Assembly: GCF_013409505.1 (NCBI RefSeq)
Contig: NZ_JACCBN010000001.1
Coordinates: 372,001-436,000 of the forward strand
Reading direction: 5' to 3'
DNA: 64,000 nt
DNA from: Actinomycetospora corticicola
Lineage (GTDB): Bacteria > Actinomycetota > Actinomycetes > Mycobacteriales > Pseudonocardiaceae
In this document: in pieces, positions 1 through 9,959 of the stretch
Numbering within the stretch: position 1 is the first letter of the stretch
How the letters are laid out: every line of letters begins with the position of its first letter
Notes under the pieces: generated by a model
The model's input: the letters and a program-made list of their open reading frames with translations, nothing else
Database searches by the model: none
Told to the model about the DNA's origin: nothing
Position numbers and translations under genes: made by a program

Positions 1-1267
1 CCCGACCGGCCTGCAGCGCGCGGGCGCAGGCGAGGAGGGCGGCGGAGTCGGCGCGGTCGGTCGTGCGGATGGCGGCCTCGCCGGCGAGGCGGGCACCGTC
101 CCACCCGAGCCCGACCGCGCGCAGGGCCGTCGCGGTCGCCGTCACGGCGTCGGCGTCGATGTCGCCGGCGAGCACCGCCAGCCACACGCGGGCGGCGCGG
201 GCGGGGGCGACGGCGCGGTCGTTGGCCTGCGCGGCGTCCTCGAGGGCGGCCGCGTGGGCGCGGGCGGCGTCGTGGTCGTCGGCGGTGATGGCGGCGTGCA
301 GCCGCGCCCAGTGCCAGGCGGTCGACCACGACGGCGGGTCGCCGAGGGCCGCGAGCAGCGCGGTCGCCTCGGCGAGGTGCGGGTCGACCCACCGACCCTC
401 GCCGAGCCGGGCCGCGGCGATCGCGAGTTCGCCGACCGGCAGCAGGCAGTAGAGGTCGACCGGGTGGCGGAGCAGCGCCTGGCGTGCGCTGGCCCAGAGG
501 TCCAGCAGCCGGCGGGTGTCCCCGGCGCGGCGGGCCAGGGCGACCTCGCACGCGACGGTCATCAGCGCGTCGCGCGGCTCCGGGGTGCCCGGGAGGTCGT
601 CGGCGACCGCCAGCGCGGCCCGGGCGGCGGCCTCGTCGTCGCGGAGCATCGCCGACCAGGCCCGCAGGAGCACGTGGCGGCGGCGCAGGGCGGGACCGCC
701 TAGATCGGCGTCGACGGCGAGGTCGAGCAGCGGCTCGGCGAGCTCGGGCTCCCCGCGGTGCAGCGCGAGCAGGGCACCGAGCGCGGCGGGGGAGTCGGCG
801 GCCGGGCTCTGTTCCCCCGAGGCGGCGAGCGAGGTCGTCGCGCGGACGAGCAGGGACAGCGACGTGCCGGCGGTGCGGTCGCGCCCGTCGATCGAGGCGA
901 GGAGGCCCTCGGCGGTCAGCGCGTCCGCACCGTCGCGCAGTCCGGGCAGGACGTCGTCGGCGGGGGCGACGGCGGCGCGCGCCTCCGCGGGGGAGCCGGT
1001 CCCGAGCAGGCTCACCACCGCACCCGGCGTGCCCGCGCCCTGGCGGGCCAGCCAGCGGTGCACCTCGGCGGCCCGGGCGAGCAGCCCGCGCTGCGGGAGG
1101 ACCGCCGCGAGCACCCGGGCGCCGAGGAGGCGGTCCGGACCGTCCCCCGTGCGCAGCGCGTCGTCGGCCAGCCGCAGCGCGGTGTCCGAGTCGCCGGCGA
1201 GCGCCGCGCGGGCGGCGGCCGCTCCACCGCCGGGCAGGTCGACCGGGGCGGGGTCGGGGGCGGTCAC
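1..1267 (-). CDS. N-terminal part of a helical-repeat regulator, IniR-like (runs off the window)
   Basis: About 422 residues are visible from a GTG start that overlaps the Hsp70 stop (GTGA), so the two genes are translationally coupled. The protein is rich in Ala, Leu, Arg and Asp with repeated helical LxxAxxAL-type segments, like the TPR-like middle region of large ATPase/LuxR regulators. No Walker A motif is visible at the N-terminus, and any C-terminal DNA-binding domain would lie outside the window. Its place beside Hsp70, IniB and two dynamins resembles the neighbourhood of the mycobacterial isoniazid-response regulator IniR, so I infer a regulator of this cluster. It could equally be an unrelated TPR scaffold. 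Confidence 0.5.
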   Translation of the reverse strand, partial: MTAPDPAPVDLPGGGAAAARAALAGDSDTALRLADDALRTGDGPDRLLGARVLAAVLPQRGLLARAAEVHRWLARQGAGTPGAVVSLLGTGSPAEARAAVAPADDVLPGLRDGADALTAEGLLASIDGRDRTAGTSLSLLVRATTSLAASGEQSPAADSPAALGALLALHRGEPELAEPLLDLAVDADLGGPALRRRHVLLRAWSAMLRDDEAAARAALAVADDLPGTPEPRDALMTVACEVALARRAGDTRRLLDLWASARQALLRHPVDLYCLLPVGELAIAAARLGEGRWVDPHLAEATALLAALGDPPSWSTAWHWARLHAAITADDHDAARAHAAALEDAAQANDRAVAPARAARVWLAVLAGDIDADAVTATATALRAVGLGWDGARLAGEAAIRTTDRADSAALLACARALQAGR

Positions 1268-3666
1268 GAGGCCGTCCCGGTGGTCGGGGCCGCGCTCCCG
1301 GAGGGCGCGGGTCCGGAGGCGACCGGGGTCTCGGCGGTCGGGGCGGCCGCGCTCGACGGCGCCTGCGCCACGGGGCTCGCGACGTCGGGCGACGGTGCCA
1401 CCGCGGCGGGGGCGGGGTTCCCGACGACGGGTGAGGGCGCGGCCGGAGCGGCCGGTGCGGCGGGGGCCGGAGCGAGGGCCGCCGGTGCGGCGGCCCCGGC
1501 CTGCGGCCGCAGGTTCTGCGCGGTCGGCGTCCGGGAGGAGCGGGTGGTCGTGGTCGTGGCCGGGCGCCGTGTGGTCGTGCCGGTCGGCGACGAGCTCCCC
1601 GAGGTCTCCGTAGCGGCCTGCCCGCCCACGGAAGGCTCGGTGGACGGCTCCGTCGCGGGGGAGGGGGCCGCAGGGGCGGTGGCCGCGAGGGGCGGCGCCG
1701 CCGGGGCCGCGGCCGGCGTGGGTGCGGTGGTGGTCGGGAGGGGGGTGCTCGTGGAGGTGCGGGCCGAGGTGAGCCCCGGGATCGGCACGGCGACGGCCAC
1801 GACGGCCAGCGCGATCAGGGCGACGGCCAGCAGGATCCAGGCGCGGTAGCGGCGCAGCGGGCCCACGGGGGCCAGGTCGCCGACCGGGGCGGCCGCCGTC
1901 GCGACCGGCGGGCGCGGCACGTCGTCCCCGACGATCCGGGGACGTTCCATCAGGGCCGTCGACCCCGACCGCGCGGGGCGCCGGAGCTCCTCCTCGGGAG
2001 CCGGGCCCCAGCCGTCGGCGTCAGCGGTCGGCTGCGGGGCCGGCTGGGGTGCCGGCTCTGCGGCCGGGCGACGACGGGCCGCGGACGCCCCGAGTGCGGC
2101 ACCGGCGGTCATCGCGGCCCCGGCCGCAGTGTGCCGCTCGACAGGTGCCCCGACCGGGGCACCGAGCGCCTGCCCGTTCGGCTGCGAGGCCGGCTCCGCG
2201 ACGGTGGCCGCGCTGCGGCGCCCGGCCTCGATGCGGCGCCGCTCCCACACGTCCGCCGGAACCGCCGCGAACGCGCCGGAGGCCGGGCTCGTCGTCGGCG
2301 AGCCGGAGGCCGAGCCCGCCGCGGCGAATGATGAGGACGTCGGACCCGCCGTCGGGATGCCGGCCGGACCCACCGCGGCGAACGATCCCGAGGCCGGGCC
2401 CGTCGCCGAGAGGGAGCCGGAGGCCGGACCCGCCGCGGCGAACGATCCGGAGGCCGCACCCGCCGCGGCGAACGATCCGGAGGCCGGACCGGTCGTCGGG
2501 ACGCTGCCGGAGGGCGTGCCCGACAGGACCTCCTGTCGGCGGGCGTTCGCGTGCCCGGCGGCGGTCAGGGCCGCGCCCTCGGCGACGACGGTGACCGGGT
2601 CGAGCTCCGGGCGCACCGGGCGGCCGAGCTCCTCGGCGAGCAGGCGGGCGACGAGCGGGATGCGGGCCGAGCCGCCGACGAGGACGACCTGGTCGGGCAC
2701 GACATCGGCGGCCTCGAGGGTGCCGGCGAAGGCGTCGACGGTGGCCGCGACGAGGGGGGTGATGCGGGCCTCGAGGTCCGCGCGGGTGATGCGGACGGTC
2801 GTGTCCAGGGGCCCGACCGCGATCCGCACCGACGCCTCGGTGTCGGTCGACAGGCGCTCCTTCGCGCGCCGCGCGGACTGCTGCAGCGCGGCGAGGGCGT
2901 GGCGGGAGGCGTTGTCGTCGAGCGCGGCGATAGCCTCGTCGAGGGGCTCGCCCAGCTCCTCGCGGACGTGGGCGAGGACGGCGCCGTCGACGTCGGTACC
3001 GCCCGCACGGACCGGCGCGCCGGAGTCGGCGAGCACCTCGGTCGTGGTGGTCCCGGGCGCGGCGGTCCCGCCCTCCGTGCCGACGGCGACCACGCCGCGC
3101 GCGCCCCGACGGATCACGGCGGCCCGGAAGCGGCGGCCGCCGAGGTCGTAGACGGCGGCGACCCGGCCGGCCCGCAGGCCGCCGAAGGTCGCCGCGGCGA
3201 GGACGGCGGCGCGCGACTCCGCGACGAGGACGGCGTGCCCGAGCCCGACCCGCACCAGCGCCCGGCGCAGCGTGCGCTCCCGGTGCGCGCCCCACCCGGC
3301 GGGGTGGGTGACGGCGAGCGAGCGGGCCGCTCCGCCCTCGAGGGCGGCGACCCGGCGGACCGCGGCCAGGACGATCTCGGCGGCCACGTCGTCGGCGGCC
3401 CAGGGCTCGTCGCCCACGATCAGGGGGACGTCGTCGCCGAGCCGGGCGGACACGTCGCGGACGGCGCGGTCGGGCTCGAGCGCGGCCCGTCGCTCGGCGT
3501 CCGCGCCGGTACGCACTACCCCGTCGGTCCCGCGGTGGGCGGTGGCAGGCATGATCGGCGAGCCGTCGCTGCCGAGGCCGACGGCCTCGGTGCGCGTCTC
3601 TCCGTCACGCAGGACCGCCGCGACCACGGTCGTGCTGCCCAGGTCGACCCCGAGGTCGTAACCCAC
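1264..3666 (-). CDS. Hsp70-family ATPase with a transmembrane anchor and long Ser/Thr/Pro/Ala tail
   Basis: The 800-residue protein starts at GTG 3666 behind a run of seven G; the frame is open further upstream but without a better ribosome site. Residues 1-385 form an actin-like Hsp70 ATPase: the phosphate-1 loop DLGVDLGSTT, a second phosphate loop YDLGG, and the adenosine motif VLVGGSARIP. The canonical substrate-binding domain is absent. In its place lies a low-complexity linker with repeats of the type PASGSFAAAG (about 389-480), one hydrophobic helix (about 606-628) and a 170-residue Ala/Pro/Thr/Ser tail, presumably outside the membrane. This is therefore a DnaK-like ATPase tethered to the membrane, not a housekeeping chaperone. 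It is divergent from iniB, and an envelope-stress role is inferred from its neighbours. Confidence 0.85.
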   Translation of the reverse strand: MGYDLGVDLGSTTVVAAVLRDGETRTEAVGLGSDGSPIMPATAHRGTDGVVRTGADAERRAALEPDRAVRDVSARLGDDVPLIVGDEPWAADDVAAEIVLAAVRRVAALEGGAARSLAVTHPAGWGAHRERTLRRALVRVGLGHAVLVAESRAAVLAAATFGGLRAGRVAAVYDLGGRRFRAAVIRRGARGVVAVGTEGGTAAPGTTTTEVLADSGAPVRAGGTDVDGAVLAHVREELGEPLDEAIAALDDNASRHALAALQQSARRAKERLSTDTEASVRIAVGPLDTTVRITRADLEARITPLVAATVDAFAGTLEAADVVPDQVVLVGGSARIPLVARLLAEELGRPVRPELDPVTVVAEGAALTAAGHANARRQEVLSGTPSGSVPTTGPASGSFAAAGAASGSFAAAGPASGSLSATGPASGSFAAVGPAGIPTAGPTSSSFAAAGSASGSPTTSPASGAFAAVPADVWERRRIEAGRRSAATVAEPASQPNGQALGAPVGAPVERHTAAGAAMTAGAALGASAARRRPAAEPAPQPAPQPTADADGWGPAPEEELRRPARSGSTALMERPRIVGDDVPRPPVATAAAPVGDLAPVGPLRRYRAWILLAVALIALAVVAVAVPIPGLTSARTSTSTPLPTTTAPTPAAAPAAPPLAATAPAAPSPATEPSTEPSVGGQAATETSGSSSPTGTTTRRPATTTTTRSSRTPTAQNLRPQAGAAAPAALAPAPAAPAAPAAPSPVVGNPAPAAVAPSPDVASPVAQAPSSAAAPTAETPVASGPAPSGSAAPTTGTAS

Positions 3667-3977
3667 CGTATCCCCCCCATCACTCGGTTGACCGCACATC
3701 GGCGCTCGACCGTCAAGCGCAACATACTGCGCCAATCGGAGGAACAAGAGTCACGGTTGAGGCACGCCACCCAAGTGGGCGTCGAGACTCGGGTGAACGG
3801 TGGGGCTGGTGGGGTGAACGGACTCCCGGGGGGCGGTGACCGTGGGGGGTGGTCGGATCCCCCTCCTCCCCGGATCGGGTTCGCGGGGGGAACACCGATG
3901 GCAGTAGGGCTCGGGATTCCTAACGTTGCTCCCAACGCCGGATCAGATAGGTCCGGAAGGAGCACCTGGAGAACACG
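3667..3977. promoter_or_regulatory. Divergent hsp70/iniB control region with paired GGTGAAC repeats
   Basis: This 311-bp gap holds the start regions of both divergent genes. GGTGAAC occurs at 3792-3798 and 3813-3819, each inside the longer match GGGTGAACGG, 21 bp apart, so both lie on the same face of the helix. Read on the minus strand they are GTTCACC, the unit of actinobacterial PHO boxes, although the spacing is 21 rather than 22 bp. On the minus strand there is also a TTGACG -35-like box (about 3714-3709). The iniB start is preceded by GGAG at about 8 nt. No gene is seen here. Confidence 0.4.
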
Positions 3978-4940
3978 ATGCCGGCGACCGAGGCCAAGAC
4001 CCTGCTGCAGTTCCTGCTCGACCTGCTGCGCGACCCGCAGACGCAGGCGCAGTTCGACGCCAACCCCCAGGCCACCCTCGCGGCCGCCGGCCTCGACGGG
4101 ATGTGCTTCGCCGACGTGCGGGACGCGCTGCCGCTGGTCATGGACCACGCGCCGGCCGCCGTCGCCGCCCGCTACGACGACGACGTCCGCGCCGCCTCCG
4201 CTTCGGCCGTCGCGGTCGTCGGCGAGGAGCACCACCACGGTGGCCACGGCGGCGAGCACCACTGGATCCCCGGCCCCGTGCTGCCCCCGCACACCCCCGA
4301 GGTCGAGAAGGTCATCCAGCAGCTGCAGTACGTCACGAACAACTACGCCTACGACTCGCACGACACGAACCTCGAGACCAACCTCGAGCAGAACATCCGT
4401 GCCAACGGCGACGTGACCACCACGCTGAACCAGCCCGTCGCCTCCGGCGCCGGTGCGGTGGCGGCCGGCGGGGACATCACCTCCCCGGTCGCGACCGGCG
4501 AGGGCTCGGCCGCCGGCGACGGCAACATGGTCAACCACGACGGCACCGCGTCCTTCGGCGCCGGCGACGCCTCCAGCGTCGGCGGCTCGATCGCGGCCGG
4601 CGAGGGTGGCGCCGTGTCGCTGAACGACGCCGCCACCGGCGCCAACACCGACAACTCGGCCGAGAACTTCGGCTCGGGCGCGGCGTCCAGCAACGCCGCG
4701 GCGACCTCGGACCACTCGGTCACCGACAACTCGACCGACACCGCGACCGCGACCGACAACTCGCAGGAGACGGACAACTCGCAGCACAACCCGGTCAACA
4801 CCGGCGCGGGTGACCTCGACTCGACCGAGCGCGAGGCGTCCCCGCTGTTCGCCCACGAGGACGCCTCGGGGGCGGCGGACGCCGACACCCTCGCGGCCTC
4901 CCACGAGGCGCAGCACCACGACGTGGTCACCCACGCCTGA
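3978..4940 (+). CDS. IniB N-terminal-domain protein
   Basis: The 320-residue protein has an IniB-type N-terminal domain at about residues 5-70 (LLQFLLDLLRDPQTQAQFDA, then NPQATLAAAGLDG). The rest is low-complexity and rich in Gly, Ala, Ser, Asp and Asn, with recurrent TDNS motifs near 240-275. There is no obvious signal peptide or membrane helix. In mycobacteria iniB is the first gene of the isoniazid-inducible operon iniBAC, and here two dynamins follow, as iniA and iniC do there. The biochemical role of IniB is unknown. A strong hairpin follows the gene, so the dynamins may depend partly on read-through or on their own promoter. Confidence 0.8.
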   Translation: MPATEAKTLLQFLLDLLRDPQTQAQFDANPQATLAAAGLDGMCFADVRDALPLVMDHAPAAVAARYDDDVRAASASAVAVVGEEHHHGGHGGEHHWIPGPVLPPHTPEVEKVIQQLQYVTNNYAYDSHDTNLETNLEQNIRANGDVTTTLNQPVASGAGAVAAGGDITSPVATGEGSAAGDGNMVNHDGTASFGAGDASSVGGSIAAGEGGAVSLNDAATGANTDNSAENFGSGAASSNAAATSDHSVTDNSTDTATATDNSQETDNSQHNPVNTGAGDLDSTEREASPLFAHEDASGAADADTLAASHEAQHHDVVTHA

Positions 4941-5022
4941 GCCGCACCCACGTCCCGGGGGCTGCCCCCGCTCTTCGCCCCCGGGACGGGTCGTGGCGAC
5001 CGCGCCCGCCGCGACCCGCTCC

Positions 5023-5063
5023 GAACAGCCGGGACCCCTCCACGTCAGGGGTCCCGGCTGTTC
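5023..5063 (+). terminator. Hairpin after the iniB-like gene
   Basis: Perfect 17-bp inverted repeat (5023-5039 pairs with 5047-5063; left arm GAACAGCCGGGACCCCT) with a 7-nt loop. There is no T tract, as is usual in high-GC actinobacteria. It lies between iniB and the dynamin pair and could terminate or attenuate transcription. Confidence 0.75.
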
Positions 5064-5233
5064 CCGTGTCCGGCACCGATTCGAGCTCCGACGTCGAGCT
5101 CCGATGTCCACCGTCCGAGGCGTCCGCGTCGCCCCGGAGCGGTCCGGATCGCGCGTTAGAGTCGGCCGAACGGGCCAACGCACTGCTCTGGAAGCGGTAG
5201 ACCCGAGAGCGGAGATCGACGCGGGGGGACGAC

Positions 5234-7240
5234 GTGGAGGGGAACGACGCCGGGACGCCGGACCGGGACGAGGCACGGGCGGTGACCGCCCTGGCGGTCC
5301 GCGCCGCCGCGGCCTACGGCCGCCCCGACCTGGCGGCCGACCTGGGTGCGGCGGCGGACCGCCTCGCGGACCCGGGGGCACGCGTCCTCGTCGTCGGGGA
5401 CTTCAAGCAGGGCAAGAGCGCGCTCGTCTCGGAACTCGCCGGCACCTCCGTCTGCCCGGTGCACGACGACGTCGCCACGCGGCTCCCGACGGTGGTGCGC
5501 CACGGCCCGGAGCCGGTCGCGGTGCTCGTCGCGCCGGCCGAGGAGGGGGCCGAGGACGCGACCGAGGTCCGACGTCGGGTCTCCTCGACCGAGCTGACCG
5601 CGGCCGTCACCGGCCGGGCCGAGCGGGGCCCCGCCTGGACCCACGCCGAGGTCGAGCTGGTCGACGGTCTCGTCGGCGACGGGCTCGTCCTCGTCGACAC
5701 CCCGGGTGAGGGCGGTCCCCGCTCCGCCCGCGGGCTCACCGTCCGCGCCGGCTTCCCGGCCGCGCACGCCGTCGTCGTCGTGACCGACGCGTCGCGGGAG
5801 CTGACCGCCCCGGAGCTGGCGCTGCTCCGCGCCGCCGACCGGCAGTGCGACACCGTCGTCCTGGCCCTGACGAAGGTCGACCTGCACCCCCGGTGGCGCG
5901 AGGTCCGCGACCTCGACCGCCGCCACCTCCGCGCCCACGACCTCGAGCGCGTCCGCGTCGTCCCGGTGTCGGCGACCCTCGCCGCGTACGCCCGGCGGCT
6001 CGGCGACGACGACCTGCTGGCCGAGTCCGGGGTGCCCGCGCTGGCGTACCTGCTGCGCACCGAGGTCGCCGACCCGGCGGGCGCCCGGCACACCGTGGCG
6101 GTGCTCGACCAGGTCGCGGAGGCCGTCACCGAGTTCTCCGCCGCCCTCGAGGCCGAGCGGATCGGGCTGGAGGACCCGGCCCGGGCCGCCGAGATGGCCG
6201 GGGAGCTGACCGCCGCGCGGGACCGCGCCGCCGAGCTCAAGGAGCGCAGCGCCCGCTGGCAGCAGACGTTGGCCGACGGCGTCGCCGACCTCGTCTCCGA
6301 CATCGACTGGGACCTGCGCGACCGCATCCGCCACGTCGTCCGCGCGGGGGAGGAGGCGCTCGACGCGGCCGACCCGGCGTCGTCGTGGGAGACCTTCGCG
6401 CCCTGGTTCACCGAGGAGATCTCCGAGGCGGTCACCACGACGTTCATCTGGTCCGGGGAGCGCACCTGGCGCCTCGCCGAGCGGGTCGCCGAGCACTTCG
6501 CGATCTCCGGCGGCTCGGTGCGCTCGCAGCTGCCGGGGGCCTTCGACTCTTCCGACGGGACCGCGCTGGTCGCCCCCACCCCGCCGGAGTCGCCGCTGGA
6601 GCAGACGATGCCCGGCGGGATGGTGGTGCGGGCCGAGCTGCCCGACGTGCCCGGGATCGACCTGCCCGACCTCGAGCGGATCGGGTGGGCGAACGGCTTC
6701 GTCGTCGGGATGCGGGGGTCCTACGGCGGGGTGCTCATGGTCGGGATGGTGACCACGCTGTCCGGCCTCGCGCTGATCAACCCGTTCTCCGTGGGGGCCG
6801 GCGTGCTGCTGGGATCGAAGACCATCCGGGACGAGCGGAAGCGCGCGCTGCAACGACGGCGGGCAGAGGCCAAGCAGGCGGTCCGCCGCCACGGCGACGA
6901 GGCGCTGCACCTGGCGAGCAAGCGCTCCCGCGACCTGCTCCGCGACGTCCAGCGCACCCTGCGCGACCACTTCACCGCCGAGGCCGAGTCGCTCGCCCGG
7001 TCGGTGGCCGAGGCGGTGACCGCAGCCGCCGCGGCGCAGGAGATCGAGAGCGGACGCCGCGAGCGGCGCCTCCGGGACGTCACGGCCGAGCTCGCCCGCG
7101 TGGAGCTGCTCGCCGGGCGGGTGGCGGCGTGCCGGGCGGGCTTCGCCGCCGTCCTGCCGCGCGAGGGGAACCCTCGTGCCACAAGAACGCTCGAATACTC
7201 CCCTCGCGACCGGGAGCTGACATCCGGAGGCGTCCGGTGA
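5234..7240 (+). CDS. Bacterial dynamin-like GTPase, IniA type
   Basis: The 668-residue protein starts at GTG 5234 behind GGGGGG. The GTPase domain shows the P-loop GDFKQGKSA near residue 56, a DTPGEGG G3 motif near 155 and TKVD (G4) near 213. A long helical middle follows, then a hydrophobic stretch around 495-530, which fits the membrane-inserting paddle of bacterial dynamins, and a helical return arm. Known family members remodel or repair membranes; mycobacterial IniA is linked to tolerance of cell-wall drugs. The gene overlaps the next dynamin by four bases (GTGA), so the two are probably made together and form a heteromeric pair. Confidence 0.85.
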   Translation: MEGNDAGTPDRDEARAVTALAVRAAAAYGRPDLAADLGAAADRLADPGARVLVVGDFKQGKSALVSELAGTSVCPVHDDVATRLPTVVRHGPEPVAVLVAPAEEGAEDATEVRRRVSSTELTAAVTGRAERGPAWTHAEVELVDGLVGDGLVLVDTPGEGGPRSARGLTVRAGFPAAHAVVVVTDASRELTAPELALLRAADRQCDTVVLALTKVDLHPRWREVRDLDRRHLRAHDLERVRVVPVSATLAAYARRLGDDDLLAESGVPALAYLLRTEVADPAGARHTVAVLDQVAEAVTEFSAALEAERIGLEDPARAAEMAGELTAARDRAAELKERSARWQQTLADGVADLVSDIDWDLRDRIRHVVRAGEEALDAADPASSWETFAPWFTEEISEAVTTTFIWSGERTWRLAERVAEHFAISGGSVRSQLPGAFDSSDGTALVAPTPPESPLEQTMPGGMVVRAELPDVPGIDLPDLERIGWANGFVVGMRGSYGGVLMVGMVTTLSGLALINPFSVGAGVLLGSKTIRDERKRALQRRRAEAKQAVRRHGDEALHLASKRSRDLLRDVQRTLRDHFTAEAESLARSVAEAVTAAAAAQEIESGRRERRLRDVTAELARVELLAGRVAACRAGFAAVLPREGNPRATRTLEYSPRDRELTSGGVR

Positions 7241-8814
7241 GCCGGCTCCTCGACGAGACCCGCGGCGTCCTCGACCACGCGATCACCGTCTTCGCCGCCG
7301 ACCCGCACGTGGTCGGCACCCTGACCGCGCACCGCACGCGCCTCGGCGGCCCGCTGCGGGTGGCCCTCGCCGGGTCGATCAAGACCGGCAAGTCGACGCT
7401 GCTCAACGCCCTGGTCGGCGAGCAGATCGCGCCGACCGGGGTGGGGGAGTGCACGCGGGTCACCACCCACTACGCGGACGGCCCGAGCCCCCGCATCGGT
7501 GTCACCTACCGGGGCGCCCGCCGCGACGCCGACCCCGTCGAGCTGCCCGCCCTGCACCGCCGCGGCTCGTTGGTGATCGAGACCGAGCGCCTCGACCTCG
7601 CCCGCGTCGCCGCGCTGCACGTCGACTGGCCCACCCAGCACCTGCGCGACGTCACGCTCATCGACACCCCCGGCGTCGACTCGGCCGTGACCCGCAGCGT
7701 GTGGGGCGAGTTCTCGGAGGACGTGGTCGACTGCGTCGTCCACCTCGTCCGTCACCTGCACGAACCCGACGTCGCGTTCCTGGAGTCCTACGGCGACCGC
7801 GTGGCGGAGAACGTCGGGGCCGCGGGCACGTTCGTCGTCCTCAGCCGGGCCGACGAGGTGGGCGGCGGCCGGGTGGACGCGGTGATGGCTGCCCAGCAGG
7901 TCGCCCGCCGGTACCGCACCGACCCGGTGCTGCGGCCGTGGTGCGCCACGACGACGACGGTCGCGGGCCTCGTCGCGGAGACCGCCCGCACCCTGCGCGG
8001 CGTGGAGTTCACGGCGCTGCGCACGCTGTCCCGCCTCGACCGGGCGGAGCTCGACGCCCAGCTCCTCACGGCGGACCGGTTCGTGCAGGCGTCCGGAGTC
8101 CTCCCGTCCGGCACCCGGCTCGCCCTGCTCGACCGCTTCGGTCTGTTCGGGGTCCGGCTCGCCACGTCGCTGCTGCGTCGCGGCGTCGACGACTCGGCCG
8201 CCCTGGCCGCGGAGCTCGCCCGCCGCAGCGGCCTCGACGAGCTGCGCGACATCCTCGAGCGGCGCTTCCTCGCCCGCCGCGACGTCTTCCAGGCCCGCTC
8301 GGCCCTGCTCGCCGTCGACCGGTTCCTCGCCCGTGCCCGCGATGCCTATCTCCCGACAGAGCAATCGAGCACGCCGATAGGGGGTGCGGCCGGCCCCCGT
8401 CCCTCCCCGGTGCCGCGCACCGTGGCGCCGGCGGCCCTGGCCGCCCTCGCCGAGCACGTGGACCGGGTCCGCGCCGGGGCGCACGGGATCGTGGAGCTGG
8501 ACGTCCTCACCCGGCTCCGCCGTCGACCCCTCGACGTGCCCGGCCGCGCCGGCGCCGCGCTGACCGAGGAGGCCGAACGGCTCCTCGGGGGCGAGGGCCC
8601 GTCCGCCCCGGCGCGCCTCGGCGTCGCGGAGGACACCGCTGCGGGCGAGCTGCGCGCCGTCGCCCTGGCCGCCCTGGGCCGCTGGCGCGGGCACGCGGAG
8701 AACCCGTTCGCCGACGCCGACGCCGTCGAGACCGCGCAGGCGGTCGTCCGCTCGCTCGAGGGGGTGCTGGTCGAGCTGCCGCGCCCGGTGGCGGTCGGAG
8801 TGGCCGGAAGCTGA
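7237..8814 (+). CDS. Bacterial dynamin-like GTPase, IniC type
   Basis: The 525-residue protein starts at GTG 7237, with GGAGG seven bases upstream and overlapping the previous stop. An upstream in-frame extension exists but lies wholly inside the first dynamin. Motifs are the P-loop GSIKTGKST near residue 47, DTPGVDS near 143 and SRADE as a G4-like element. It is shorter than its partner, and I see no clear membrane helix, which matches IniC-type partners that act with a membrane-binding dynamin. The rest is Ala/Arg/Leu-rich helix. Function in envelope stress is inferred from context. Confidence 0.85.
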   Translation: MSRLLDETRGVLDHAITVFAADPHVVGTLTAHRTRLGGPLRVALAGSIKTGKSTLLNALVGEQIAPTGVGECTRVTTHYADGPSPRIGVTYRGARRDADPVELPALHRRGSLVIETERLDLARVAALHVDWPTQHLRDVTLIDTPGVDSAVTRSVWGEFSEDVVDCVVHLVRHLHEPDVAFLESYGDRVAENVGAAGTFVVLSRADEVGGGRVDAVMAAQQVARRYRTDPVLRPWCATTTTVAGLVAETARTLRGVEFTALRTLSRLDRAELDAQLLTADRFVQASGVLPSGTRLALLDRFGLFGVRLATSLLRRGVDDSAALAAELARRSGLDELRDILERRFLARRDVFQARSALLAVDRFLARARDAYLPTEQSSTPIGGAAGPRPSPVPRTVAPAALAALAEHVDRVRAGAHGIVELDVLTRLRRRPLDVPGRAGAALTEEAERLLGGEGPSAPARLGVAEDTAAGELRAVALAALGRWRGHAENPFADADAVETAQAVVRSLEGVLVELPRPVAVGVAGS

Positions 8815-8846
8815 GCCGACCACGCTCACGGCCGTCCCACCCCGTA

Positions 8847-8868
8847 TCCATGTCTCGCCTACCATGGA
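8847..8868 (+). promoter_or_regulatory. Putative hrcA promoter with inverted repeat
   Basis: TACCAT (8860-8865) is a plausible -10 box. It lies inside an inverted repeat TCCATG-N10-CATGGA (8847-8852 with 8863-8868). No CIRCE element (TTAGCACTC-N9-GAGTGCTAA) is visible here. The assignment is tentative. Confidence 0.35.
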
Positions 8869-8903
8869 GTGTCGGGTTCGGGTCGCGTGAGGAGGTCGAG
8901 GGG

Positions 8904-9923
8904 ATGAACGCCGAGGAGCGCCGTGTCGCGGTCCTGCGAGCGATCGTCGCCGACTTCGTCGCCACCAACGAACCCGTGGGCAGCAAGGGCATCGTCGACC
9001 GGCACAACCTCGGCGTCTCCAGCGCCACGGTGCGCAACGACATGGCCGCCCTGGAGGACGAGGGCTACATCATCCAGCCGCACACCAGCGCCGGCCGGAT
9101 CCCGACCGACAAGGGCTACCGCCTGTTCGTCGACCGGCTCTCGCAGGTCAAGCCGCTCTCGGCGGCCGAGAAGAAGGCGATCGCGACCTTCCTCGACGGC
9201 GCGGTCGACCTCGACGACGTGCTGCGCCGCAGCGTGCGGCTGCTCGCCCAGCTGACGCGGCAGGTCGCGGTGGTGCAGTACCCGACGCTGACCCGCTCGA
9301 CGGTGCGGCACCTCGAGGTCGTGAGCCTCACCCCGGCCCGCCTGATGCTCGTGCTGATCACGGACACCGGCCGGGTGGACCAGCGGGTGGTCGACCTCGG
9401 CGACGTGCTCTCCGACGACGACGTGGCGCGGCTGCGGGCGATGCTGAACCAGGCCCTCGTCGGGAAGCCCCTGACGACGGCCGCGGCCGCGGTCGCGACC
9501 CTGCCCGAGGAGGCCTCCGACCTGCGTACGGTGGTGACGACGGTGAGCGCGGTGCTGGTCGAGGCGCTCGTGGAGCACCCCGAGGAGCGTCTCGTCCTCG
9601 GGGGCACCGCGAACCTCGCCCGGCACGGCGCCGACGCGGCCTCGCTGCGCGGCGTGCTCGAGGCGCTCGAGGAGCAGGTGGTGGTGCTGCGCCTGCTCGC
9701 GGCGTCGAACGACCCGGCCCAGGTGACGGTGCGCATCGGTGAGGAGAACGAGGCCGAGGACCTGTTCGCCACCTCGACGATCTCCATCGGCTACGGCCCG
9801 GTCTCCGCACCGGCGCTGGGCGGGATGGGGGTCGTCGGGCCGACCCGGATGGACTACCCGAGCACGATCGCGGCGGTGCGGGCCGTCGCGCGGTACGTCG
9901 GCGAGATCGTCGGCGGACGCTGA
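8904..9923 (+). CDS. hrcA: Heat-inducible transcription repressor HrcA
   Basis: The 339-residue protein starts at ATG 8904 behind GGAGG and GGGG. The N-terminal winged helix (about residues 25-75) has the family pattern [20 protein letters not shown] followed by an [14 protein letters not shown] segment. The central part resembles the HrcA GAF-like domain and the C-terminus has the usual SIGYGP..MDYP signature. HrcA binds CIRCE and represses chaperonin genes, with GroEL as corepressor. The adjacent dnaJ gene is the normal actinobacterial arrangement. No CIRCE sequence was found near this gene, so its targets are probably elsewhere. Confidence 0.95.
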   Translation: MNAEERRVAVLRAIVADFVATNEPVGSKGIVDRHNLGVSSATVRNDMAALEDEGYIIQPHTSAGRIPTDKGYRLFVDRLSQVKPLSAAEKKAIATFLDGAVDLDDVLRRSVRLLAQLTRQVAVVQYPTLTRSTVRHLEVVSLTPARLMLVLITDTGRVDQRVVDLGDVLSDDDVARLRAMLNQALVGKPLTTAAAAVATLPEEASDLRTVVTTVSAVLVEALVEHPEERLVLGGTANLARHGADAASLRGVLEALEEQVVVLRLLAASNDPAQVTVRIGEENEAEDLFATSTISIGYGPVSAPALGGMGVVGPTRMDYPSTIAAVRAVARYVGEIVGGR

Positions 9924-9959
9924 CCGGAACGCTCCCCAGGACAAGGACGACACAGAAGC

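Noticed and set aside
3516-5381. Long open frame of 621 codons antisense to the iniB-like gene
   Set aside because: Its translation is Arg/Gly/Val-rich, has no motif and overlaps a well-supported gene and a terminator; high GC produces such frames.
8815-8903. CIRCE element for HrcA
   Set aside because: No TTAGCACTC-N9-GAGTGCTAA or near match is visible; only a short TCCATG/CATGGA repeat is present.
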